Below are positions 35,968-42,488 of a stretch of DNA of 64,000 bases, piece after piece. Below the pieces are notes generated by a model, which was not told the origin of the DNA, did no database searches, and was given only the letters and a program-made list of their open reading frames with translations. Both the position numbers and the translations under genes were made by a program. The first letter of the stretch is position 1; every line of letters begins with the position of its first letter. The DNA comes from Vreelandella nanhaiensis (GTDB lineage Bacteria; Pseudomonadota; Gammaproteobacteria; Pseudomonadales; Halomonadaceae). The stretch is from contig NZ_RZHF01000029.1 of assembly GCF_003990185.1 (NCBI RefSeq), positions 123,429 through 187,428 on the forward strand, given 5' to 3'.

Positions 35968-36387
35968 ATGTTATTTCCCATTGCAATTGAGCGCGGCGAC
36001 GAACAGCACGCCTATGGCGTCGTGGTACCCGATTTGCTGGGCTGTCACTCGGCTGGCGATACCTTTGAAGAAGCCCTAGCCAATGCCAAGGAGGCCATTG
36101 AGGGTTGGCTGGAAGTGGCCGTGGATTACGGCGACCCCATTCCCGAAGCCACATCCATTGAGCACCACATGGACAATCCGGATTTTGAGGGCTGGATCTG
36201 GGCCGTGGTCGATATCGACGTAACCCCTTACTTGGGCAAGAGCCATAAAATCAACGTCACCCTGCCCGATCTGCTGCTCAAGCAAATTGACGACTTTGTG
36301 GCTAGCCACCCTGGGGATAAAACACGAAGCGGCTTTCTCGCACGCGTTGCGATGGCCGAGCTGGCTAGAACTCGCAAAAGCGCATAA
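35968..36387 (+). CDS. hicB: HicB family antitoxin
   Basis: The 139-residue protein has the partial RNase H-like HicB N-terminus (YGVVVPDLLGCHSAGDTFEEAL, AKEAIEGWLE) and a C-terminal DNA-binding part of the ribbon-helix-helix type (INVTLPDLLLKQIDDFV...RSGFLARVAMAEL). It neutralises HicA and represses the operon. Rho-independent terminator follows. Confidence 0.94.
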   Translation: MLFPIAIERGDEQHAYGVVVPDLLGCHSAGDTFEEALANAKEAIEGWLEVAVDYGDPIPEATSIEHHMDNPDFEGWIWAVVDIDVTPYLGKSHKINVTLPDLLLKQIDDFVASHPGDKTRSGFLARVAMAELARTRKSA

Positions 36388-36404
36388 GCCCAAAAACATA
36401 ACCC

Positions 36405-36432
36405 CCGGCCATCCAATGGCCGAGGGTTTTTG
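36405..36432 (+). terminator. hicAB terminator
   Basis: CCCCCGGCCA / TGGCCGAGGG stem with TTTTT lies 20 bases after hicB. Confidence 0.8.
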
Positions 36433-36541
36433 GTATCCGTATCCTTACAGCAAAGCTGGCTCCTTCCGGCTCGCGCATCCAGGCGCCCACCTAACCTAAC
36501 AGACAATCCAGCTCCGTGATGTAAGCCATTATCGCTACGTT

Positions 36542-36559
36542 TGTAAGATATTGCTTACA
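36542..36559. promoter_or_regulatory. TGTAAG inverted repeat
   Basis: TGTAAG-N6-CTTACA, with a further TGTAAG about 20 bases upstream, lies between hicB and the D remnant. It may be an operator or recombination sequence belonging to the inserted module. Coordinates may be off by a base. Confidence 0.3.
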
Positions 36560-36598
36560 GCGCCTATGCACACACACCAGCGAAACCAAAGCACTAGA

Positions 36599-36724
36599 TG
36601 GAAACCACAGATCGACGCCACGCCGTGGATCGTCACCGAAGTCACGCACAACCTGACAGATAGCAGCTACACAACCGCGTTGCAGCTCGAAACCCGCAAC
36701 GGCAACCCCACCGCCCCCAACTAA
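36599..36724 (+). pseudogene. Remnant of the original 3' end of gene D
   Basis: The stretch encodes WKPQIDATPWIVTEVTHNLT then DSSYTTALQLETR and a different tail NGNPTAPN, followed by TAA. It is about 85 percent identical in DNA to 35537-35630 in D, beginning exactly at TGGAAACCACAGATCGA in both. It has no start codon or ribosome site. It marks where D ended before the 1,062-bp HicAB module was inserted. Confidence 0.88.
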
Positions 36725-36727
36725 CGC

Positions 36728-36762
36728 CTACAAAAAAGCCCCGCCTTAAGCGGGGCCTTTTA
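36728..36762. terminator. Bidirectional terminator between D remnant and the DUF3037-like gene
   Basis: AAAAAAGCCCCGC-CTTAA-GCGGGGCCTTTT can end both the rightward late operon and the leftward lysogenic operon. Confidence 0.85.
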
Positions 36763-36771
36763 ATGTTATAG

Positions 36772-37644
36772 CTAACTAGCAAGGCACCATTCTTGCACCT
36801 GTTCGGTGATCTCCTGAGAGGTGTCCGCTTGCTGGAAAGGTATGCCCATGCTGGTGAGGTAGCGGGCAAACTTATCAGTTTCAGCCTCTGCGTAGTTCAA
36901 AGCATCTTTACGCATGCTGTCTTTGTTTGGGCGAAGGATAAATATCTCCCCTTGTGAGAACAGCTTCTCGCGTAATGCCAACGATATATCCCGATGTCCA
37001 ACCAGTAGCTCGCTCTGTACCTTTTCTGGCTTGGTGAAATCAGCAGAAACAAGTGTAGCTGCTTCACCATTGCTAAGCTTGCCATCAGCTTCACGTCTAA
37101 AAGGCAGAAATATTTCAAAGCCATCATTAGTCATGATGGTAGGTTCTTCGGGAATATATTTTGACGCTGTGCTTCTACCTAGCCGCAGAGCCAAGGCCTC
37201 ATATACGCTTTTAGATGCTGCTTTCCTTGTTACAGGCACATGGCGAGCCGATCTGGCCGATGAAATGCTTAACGGAACCAAGTCAGAAACTAAACGGCTG
37301 AGGATTTGTGCTGCGCTATCCCCTTGAGCGAAACCGCCTTCAATGAAGTGAAGCTGGGGGGTACCTAGCTCGGAGAAGTTTTTCTCCTGCTGAACAAGCT
37401 CATTAGCGATTTGGCATGCGAGCTGGGCATGAAAAATAACTTCCTGCCCATACAAACAGCGCAAGCGAGCAAATTCATCGATGGTTTGAATCGTTCTACC
37501 GCCGTCGCTATCTACGAATGCAATGCCAATATTAAGGCGTTCACTCGCTGCCACGTCTGGCGTCCACTGGACGCGGTACCATGAGCCCTTAACTAACGGC
37601 TTGGACACCGACCTCTGCTTTTTAAAAATCTCATCAATCAGCAT
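36772..37644 (-). CDS. DUF3037-like protein, partner of HipA-like kinase
   Basis: The 290-residue protein is of unknown function. The N-terminal part (SWYRVQWTPDVAASERLNIG) resembles the start of DUF3037 proteins, which often lie beside HipA-like kinases; the rest (about residues 110-290) is unfamiliar. No signal peptide or membrane helix is seen. It starts two bases after the HipA-like stop, so the two are translationally coupled. It is the last gene of a leftward operon behind the phage repressor and is therefore probably expressed in lysogens. Confidence 0.6.
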   Translation of the reverse strand: MLIDEIFKKQRSVSKPLVKGSWYRVQWTPDVAASERLNIGIAFVDSDGGRTIQTIDEFARLRCLYGQEVIFHAQLACQIANELVQQEKNFSELGTPQLHFIEGGFAQGDSAAQILSRLVSDLVPLSISSARSARHVPVTRKAASKSVYEALALRLGRSTASKYIPEEPTIMTNDGFEIFLPFRREADGKLSNGEAATLVSADFTKPEKVQSELLVGHRDISLALREKLFSQGEIFILRPNKDSMRKDALNYAEAETDKFARYLTSMGIPFQQADTSQEITEQVQEWCLAS

Positions 37645-37646
37645 GG

Positions 37647-38468
37647 TTACACCGCCAGCAAATGAAGAGTATGGCTAAGGCGTTCTTCGCCCTGTTTAGC
37701 TCTGGTGTGAAAAAAATTACCAATGGAGTTGAGTCTAGCAGGATCTGGGCCCAGAAAAGCACCCCACCAATAATCCAGCTCAGTTTTTGCAGAAGCTAAA
37801 GCATCAGGGTGTGATTTCGCGGCTCGGGTGACAAAAGCAGCATCAAAAGGCAAACCCTGCTCATATGTCATGATAGCCATCATCTGATTCTGATAGATCC
37901 CGCTTGGGTCAAGACATTGGTCTGTCCACATCAGACGAACTGGGAGATTGCTGTGATCAATTATGAAAGCATTCTTCTCGTCTTTAATTAAGAAGTTACC
38001 TAAATTTCGGTCTTCATTTGCTGCCCAATCATCAAACGCTATTAGTCGAGGGGCTCCGTGCCAGCCACTGAGAAGTTGGCGTGTGAGGCGAACAGTGAGT
38101 TCGTGTGGCAAATTTTCGAATCTGGAATTAGGCGAGCTACCTGGCGCTTCGCTGACAGCAAATGCGTATGGATATATTTCATCCGGAACCATGCCAAGCG
38201 AGGCGATCAGAGTCTCGCTAAGCTGAACAACCCCAGCATGTTCGGGTACAGGCAAATGGCAGGCACGGGCTATCACATAGCCAGTAACTTCATTGACCAC
38301 ACCAAGGTAGCGATCTTTGGTGAAACACTTCAGGTAGCTTCGCCGCTGCTCACCATCGGGCCAGAGTAAATCACAGGCGAAAGTTTCAGCTACGCGCCCA
38401 TCTTGTGCTCTTCCTCGAAGGCTGCACACCTCGTCAGAACTGATCAAGTCAATAACAAAACCTTGCAT
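37647..38468 (-). CDS. HipA-like kinase-fold protein
   Basis: The 273-residue protein has HipA-type catalytic elements: the catalytic loop FDDWAANEDRNLGNFLI (Asp and Asn of the D-x(4)-N type, about residue 160-175) and the metal-binding FIIDHSN. It is shorter than HipA (about 440) and lacks the N-subdomain 1, as in stand-alone HipA_2-like proteins. No HipB-like HTH partner is adjacent; its neighbour is the DUF3037-like protein. The ATG at 38468 has AGGTGG at good spacing; an ATG at 38486 would include that box. Confidence 0.75.
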   Translation of the reverse strand: MQGFVIDLISSDEVCSLRGRAQDGRVAETFACDLLWPDGEQRRSYLKCFTKDRYLGVVNEVTGYVIARACHLPVPEHAGVVQLSETLIASLGMVPDEIYPYAFAVSEAPGSSPNSRFENLPHELTVRLTRQLLSGWHGAPRLIAFDDWAANEDRNLGNFLIKDEKNAFIIDHSNLPVRLMWTDQCLDPSGIYQNQMMAIMTYEQGLPFDAAFVTRAAKSHPDALASAKTELDYWWGAFLGPDPARLNSIGNFFHTRAKQGEERLSHTLHLLAV

Positions 38469-38507
38469 GCTCACCCACCTGTTCAAAATTTTCAGCAGAT
38501 TATCTTG

Positions 38508-38885
38508 TTAGGCGAAAGCCTTAACATTAACCTCTTCATCCAGCTGGCAACGCGCTTGATGCACAACGACGCCACGCACCATGCGCGCGGTGGCCATCAA
38601 CCCCTGGCCACCATTCACGGGCAGCAACCGAAAACGGGTACCCACACGATGGGCGCGGTAAAGATGTAACGCATCGTCCATCTCCACTACTGCGTAATCG
38701 TCGTGACCTAAGCCGCGCGCTTCATTAACAACCAGTACATCGCCCTCTATTACCGGGCCATGCACGCCCGCCTCGACGCCGACTTCAACGGCAAAGCAAT
38801 TAGGCGAGTAGCCAGTGCAATCCACGTTGTGCAGCGCTGGATGGTCGAGCCCCATACCCAGCGGGCCAAGGTAAGTTAAGCGCAT
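38508..38885 (-). CDS. LexA/UmuD (S24)-fold-like protein lacking the catalytic dyad
   Basis: The 125-residue protein has the S24 fold pattern: VIEGDVLVVNEARGLGHDDY, a strand pair VVEMDDALHLYRAHR, LLPVNGG and RMVRGVVVH. The usual catalytic Ser (in G-D-S-M) and Lys are not present at the expected places (GVHGPVIEGD; LYRAHR). There is no DNA-binding domain. It may compete with or modulate the full-length repressor, or act in SOS-like control. This assignment rests on pattern, not a search. Confidence 0.55.
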   Translation of the reverse strand: MRLTYLGPLGMGLDHPALHNVDCTGYSPNCFAVEVGVEAGVHGPVIEGDVLVVNEARGLGHDDYAVVEMDDALHLYRAHRVGTRFRLLPVNGGQGLMATARMVRGVVVHQARCQLDEEVNVKAFA

Positions 38886-38895
38886 GAAATCAGCC

Positions 38896-39447
38896 TTACT
38901 CGGAAGGACTAATGCCAAGCATTACGCCAGTATATGGCGAGCTGGAAAGACTATAGGTATTGCCATCAATAACAGTGCTAGCAGTTGAGCCTGGATCGTT
39001 CTGCATATCACCGAGCAAATTAAGAACAGTAGACAGGTGATCGTCAGGGTAGTCGCTAGGGTTAATGGAAGCGATGGCAGTAGCAAACATGAGAAGGATT
39101 AATTGCCCCGACTCTTCTGTCCCATTGCCAGTGCCATTCAAAATCAAGCCATTCACCAAGCGAGACTCAGGCTTGGCAGTCCCAGTAACAGCAACCGTAT
39201 CAGCAAATACGGAGCTGAAAACAGCCTGGGCGCCTACATCTTCATCATTGATTGAAGGGTCTAAAGAAAAAGGAAGACCTAGCTGGTTAAGGTGACCGTT
39301 GAAGCGGGCAGCATACTCGCCCGGCATAAAGCCAAAGTCGGTCCCCTCTTCAATTTCAGCTCGCTTAGTTTCTAAGCCACTGTTGGCGAAGCCTAAGGTG
39401 GGTATAACGATAAAAACAGCAATCAAAAAATATCTTAGCAGCTTCAT
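38896..39447 (-). CDS. Exported protein of unknown function, lysogenic operon
   Basis: The 183-residue protein has a clear signal peptide (MKLLRYFLIAVFIVIPTLGFA, cleavage after GFA) and an acidic, Ser/Gly/Asn-rich mature part with no cysteines. No family is recognised. It follows the other exported protein and precedes the S24-like gene in the repressor operon. A periplasmic role in lysogens, for example blocking entry of other phages, is possible. Confidence 0.65.
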   Translation of the reverse strand: MKLLRYFLIAVFIVIPTLGFANSGLETKRAEIEEGTDFGFMPGEYAARFNGHLNQLGLPFSLDPSINDEDVGAQAVFSSVFADTVAVTGTAKPESRLVNGLILNGTGNGTEESGQLILLMFATAIASINPSDYPDDHLSTVLNLLGDMQNDPGSTASTVIDGNTYSLSSSPYTGVMLGISPSE

Positions 39448-39462
39448 AAGAGATACCTATTA

Positions 39463-39840
39463 TTAATCAATCCAGCCCATCATGGTCATAATCAAAACAG
39501 CCGACTCATTTACCTTTTGATTGGCAAATAAACGGCGGTTTTCTTCAGGATCGGGATCAGGTTGGAAGGCATCGTCCAGCTGATTGGCTAGCTCCTGTGA
39601 AAATCTGCGCAGATCGCTAACACCTTTTATCTGGCTAGTGATCGATGAAGTAATATATCCATTCTGCATAAGCACAGCGAACAGATCGCCAGCGGTCGCT
39701 AATTTATTTCCGTCCGTCGCTTGCTGCCATTCAAGTGCCGACGCCTCATGCAGTGTTCCACCTTCATACCAATTGGCTTGCGCTGCCATTGAGAAAACAA
39801 ACGCCCAAGCGGCTATAAACAAAAATGCTATCTTTTTCAT
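39463..39840 (-). CDS. Small exported protein of unknown function, lysogenic operon
   Basis: The 125-residue protein has a signal peptide (MKKIAFLFIAAWAFVFSMAA, cleavage near AQA-NW) and a helical mature part with FAVLMQNGYITSSI. AAGGGA precedes the start. No family is recognised. It is the first gene after the repressor on the same strand. Confidence 0.65.
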   Translation of the reverse strand: MKKIAFLFIAAWAFVFSMAAQANWYEGGTLHEASALEWQQATDGNKLATAGDLFAVLMQNGYITSSITSQIKGVSDLRRFSQELANQLDDAFQPDPDPEENRRLFANQKVNESAVLIMTMMGWID

Positions 39841-39871
39841 TCCCTTACTCCCTTTTGGTTTTTTTAATTAC

Positions 39872-40570
39872 CTAAAGCACTTGCCCCAGATTCACTAAAC
39901 ACCGCCCAAGCACTTCAACAAATTGCTTTTTATCCGGTGCTATCAATTCTTTGTCATAGCGCGGGTTATCACTGATTAGCAGCCATCCACCGCCAGCCAC
40001 ACGTTGCATACGTTTAAGCCGCCGTTCACCATCCATCAGAATCAGATAAACGCCCTCACGGCTCGGATCACGTTGATTGAAGTCGACAAACACGTAATCG
40101 CCATCATCAATCGTACCGTCCATGCTATCGCCGCGCGCTCGTACCCATACCCCTGAATCAGGCAATTTCAATTCAGCGAGAACGGCGCGGTCCATGTGGA
40201 AATAACCCAGCACTTTTTCTTCTGTGAAATCTCGGCCACTGCCCGCTGCACATTCCACATCGTACATCGGGATTGATGCGATGTTGGGATCGCTTAAGCC
40301 CCGATAAAAATGAGGGTCTTTTTGCTGAGCAAGAGAATCTTTATCCGCACCTGGGGCCACACCCTCCCCAAGAAGCAACCAATCTAGGGATACTCCGGTA
40401 GTTTTAGCAGCCTCGATGCATTCAGAAGTTGGGATATTTCCATTTTTCGACCAGTTATGAATAGTCGATGGAGCACGACCAATAGCTTTTGAGAGCTGCT
40501 GATCATTCTTAACGCCATAGGCAATTTTAAGCCTTTCAAGTACTTGCGCGCCTAAATGATCTTCATTCAT
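39872..40570 (-). CDS. CI-like phage repressor, HTH plus S24 autopeptidase
   Basis: The 232-residue repressor has an N-terminal CI-type HTH (QQLSKAIGRAPSTIHNWSKN, residues about 23-43) and a C-terminal S24 domain with catalytic Ser in RGDSMDGTI and Lys in ERRLKRMQR. A possible Ala-Gly cleavage site lies in CAAGSGRDF. Unlike P2 C, this makes it RecA/SOS-sensitive, as in phage 186-type systems. It maintains lysogeny and heads the leftward cargo operon. Confidence 0.93.
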   Translation of the reverse strand: MNEDHLGAQVLERLKIAYGVKNDQQLSKAIGRAPSTIHNWSKNGNIPTSECIEAAKTTGVSLDWLLLGEGVAPGADKDSLAQQKDPHFYRGLSDPNIASIPMYDVECAAGSGRDFTEEKVLGYFHMDRAVLAELKLPDSGVWVRARGDSMDGTIDDGDYVFVDFNQRDPSREGVYLILMDGERRLKRMQRVAGGGWLLISDNPRYDKELIAPDKKQFVEVLGRCLVNLGQVL

Positions 40571-40680
40571 GTAAATATTCCAAATAGTGAATACTTTTCA
40601 TTCGAATATTGGGATATTTTGTCCCAAAATCCGAACAGACCAGTAAAGTACATGACTGTAATTGAATGGAAGCCTAAACC
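40571..40680. promoter_or_regulatory. Lysis-lysogeny switch region
   Basis: This divergent gap between the repressor and the first early gene is AT-rich and contains AATAT-TGGG-ATATT (40605-40618) and related half-sites such as ATATTCCAA (40575-40583) and TTTGTCCCAAA. These are candidate repressor operators. The 11-mer ATTGGGATATT recurs at 47616-47626. Confidence 0.6.
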
Positions 40681-40887
40681 ATGAAAGCCCCAAACGCTAT
40701 TAGCCATGTTCCAAAAATGGGTGATGACCGTGCGACTGAGCAATTCAGCGTCAGTGTTACCCCTCAAGAAAAAAACCTAATCGATCAGATTGCATCGACA
40801 GAGATCCGCTCAAGGTCAGCTACCACCCGAATGCTGATTCTTCGGGGCCTTAGCCAGTACAAAAACGAATCTCTCATCGCTGATTAA
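40681..40887 (+). CDS. Small ribbon-helix-helix-like protein, first early gene
   Basis: The 68-residue protein has an RHH-like pattern, ATEQFSVSVTPQEKNLIDQI then SATTRMLILRGLSQY. It stands where P2-like phages have cox, and may do the same (repress the lysogeny promoter and direct excision), but it is not a recognisable Cox. Confidence 0.6.
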   Translation: MKAPNAISHVPKMGDDRATEQFSVSVTPQEKNLIDQIASTEIRSRSATTRMLILRGLSQYKNESLIAD

Positions 40888-40921
40888 CCCCGTTTGTGAC
40901 GTCCGCATAAGGAATTAGGAA

Positions 40922-41125
40922 ATGCATCAAGACACTCGTCGCATCCGTCAACGTTACGCCGCCATCAACTTGGACGAGTACGAAGCCCGGTTGATTGACG
41001 CCCTCGTCGACTACACCGGTATGTCGAAAGCCACGCTACTCCGACAACTGGTATTGAAAGAAGCGCTCGAAACACTCGGCGTTGGCGACCTCGTGAACAC
41101 CAGTGTGGGCCAGCGCGCCGGTTAA
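40922..41125 (+). CDS. Small RHH/CopG-like protein
   Basis: The 67-residue protein has YAAINLDEYEARLIDALVDY followed by MSKATLLRQLVLKEAL, an Arc/CopG-like strand-helix-helix pattern. AGGAA lies upstream of the start. It is probably a DNA-binding regulator of the early operon. Confidence 0.6.
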   Translation: MHQDTRRIRQRYAAINLDEYEARLIDALVDYTGMSKATLLRQLVLKEALETLGVGDLVNTSVGQRAG

Positions 41126-41159
41126 TGGCAGGCACAAAAAAGGTCCTCAAGGAGCACTT

Positions 41160-41348
41160 ATGGCCGAGAAAAACCGCCTACCACTGGACGAAGAGCTGGA
41201 AAAGCAGCTTGAAGCCGTGCGGCAGCAGGAAGGCCTCGAAACAATTGACCAAGCCGCCGAATGGCTTCTCCGCCGTCGCTTACGCAAGGGCGTTGGAAGT
41301 CTCACAGGGCGAGGCCGCGCCCTTTACGAAATAAGGGGGGCGAGGTGA
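41160..41348 (+). CDS. Small RHH-like protein
   Basis: The 62-residue protein has RLPLDEELEKQLEAVRQQEG then TIDQAAEWLLRRRLRKG, again suggesting strand-helix-helix. An AAGGAG box precedes the ATG at 41160. Its stop overlaps the next GTG (GTGA). Confidence 0.6.
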   Translation: MAEKNRLPLDEELEKQLEAVRQQEGLETIDQAAEWLLRRRLRKGVGSLTGRGRALYEIRGAR

Positions 41349-41692
41349 CTGATACGAAAGACGAGGAGCTCGTATTGGAGGGAGTGCCGGTCACGACAGA
41401 GGTCAGTCGGCTCCGGTTCGACTGCCCTCACTGCGGTTCATTCATGAAAGTGCGGACTTCGAAGACGCCGCTTTCAGAATACCGCGTGCTCTATTTCAAC
41501 TGCTCCAACGAGTTTGGATGCGGATTTCGCTGCAAGGGAGGCGTAACTCTGGATGAGACGCTGGCGTTCAGTTACTGCCCGGACCCAGGCGTCGACATCA
41601 AACCATCACCCTGGTTGAAGCGAAAATTGTTCTTAGAAGCACAAGGCCAGATACGCCTTATCAATGACCACATGAAGGAGCTGAAGCAATGA
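41345..41692 (+). CDS. ogr: Ogr/Delta-like zinc-finger late activator
   Basis: The 115-residue protein with a GTG start carries a CPHC...NCSNEFGC four-Cys zinc finger followed by CGFRCKGGVTLDETLAFSYC, the Ogr/Delta type fold. These proteins bind TGT/ACA dyads at late promoters and contact RNA polymerase alpha. Unlike P2, where ogr follows D, it lies in the early operon, so late activation would depend directly on early transcription. Confidence 0.8.
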   Translation: MTDTKDEELVLEGVPVTTEVSRLRFDCPHCGSFMKVRTSKTPLSEYRVLYFNCSNEFGCGFRCKGGVTLDETLAFSYCPDPGVDIKPSPWLKRKLFLEAQGQIRLINDHMKELKQ

Positions 41693-42066
41693 ATGTAACG
41701 CCAATTACCGCTGCAAAATCCCCATTCGACCTAGCTACCGAGCTGCTTTGGCAGCACCGCTGGGATAGCCGCGTTGAAGCGCTGCGCATCACCATCGGCA
41801 CGCTCGTGAACGATTACGGCCACAGCGAAGCAACTGCCGAAGTGGCCGCCATCCAGGCGTTTGCCGATCTCGATAGCGTCAACGAAGCCGCGAGCATCGA
41901 CGTAGACGCCTGCACATCCCATGTCGTTATTTTCCGCGATAGCGCTGGCCGCCCGGTAATGCTCACCGCCCGCGACCTCGACCGGATGATTCAGCAAGCC
42001 CGCGACGCTGGTTTGGCTAAGGTGGTTGATGCCGATACCCGCCGCCCTGTCGTTTTAGAGCACTGA
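41689..42066 (+). CDS. Hypothetical early protein
   Basis: I do not recognise this 125-residue acidic protein. It contains DLATELLWQHRWDSRVEAL and ends ARDAGLAKVVDADTRRPVV. It overlaps the Ogr-like stop by four bases and belongs to the early operon. No membrane segment or known motif is visible. Confidence 0.65.
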   Translation: MNVTPITAAKSPFDLATELLWQHRWDSRVEALRITIGTLVNDYGHSEATAEVAAIQAFADLDSVNEAASIDVDACTSHVVIFRDSAGRPVMLTARDLDRMIQQARDAGLAKVVDADTRRPVVLEH

Positions 42067-42077
42067 GGTATCTAGCA

Positions 42078-42488
42078 ATGGCTAATGTGACCCCACTACC
42101 CGCCCGCAATGCGCCGCCCCGCGTCCAGCAGGATCGCGCGGGCTTTGGCGAACTTCGCGCCGAGCTGCACAGCCGCGCCGCTGATCAAGATCTTATCGAC
42201 GTGTGGGCCAACCTCCCCCACGCCGAACGGCGCTTGGTACTGAAAAGCGCGGGCCTAAAAGAAGACGCCACCCAGCAAATCAGCCAGCTAGCGAAGCCAG
42301 CACGCGCCGCTATCCGTGCCGCCATCCACCGCATGAGCAGTTACGCCACGGGGCTGCGCGACCAGCTGCGCAACCGTTCACAGCATCCCAGCTGCGAGCT
42401 TGCCAGCCACGCCCGCCAAGCACTGGCCGAAGGCAACACCAAAGCCGCGCTGCACTGGCTGGGCCTGATTGAAAAGGGGGTTGCGTGA
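42078..42488 (+). CDS. Hypothetical early protein
   Basis: I do not recognise this 136-residue basic helical protein. It contains LIDVWANLPHAERRLVLKSA and a C-terminal ARQALAEGNTKAALHWLGLI. Its stop overlaps the gpA GTG start, so translation is coupled to the replicase, perhaps as an accessory (the P2 gpB place is nearby, but no similarity is obvious). Confidence 0.65.
   Translation: MANVTPLPARNAPPRVQQDRAGFGELRAELHSRAADQDLIDVWANLPHAERRLVLKSAGLKEDATQQISQLAKPARAAIRAAIHRMSSYATGLRDQLRNRSQHPSCELASHARQALAEGNTKAALHWLGLIEKGVA

Noticed and set aside
36599..36724. An independent small gene
   Set aside because: It has no start codon or ribosome site and is a clear partial copy of the D 3' end.
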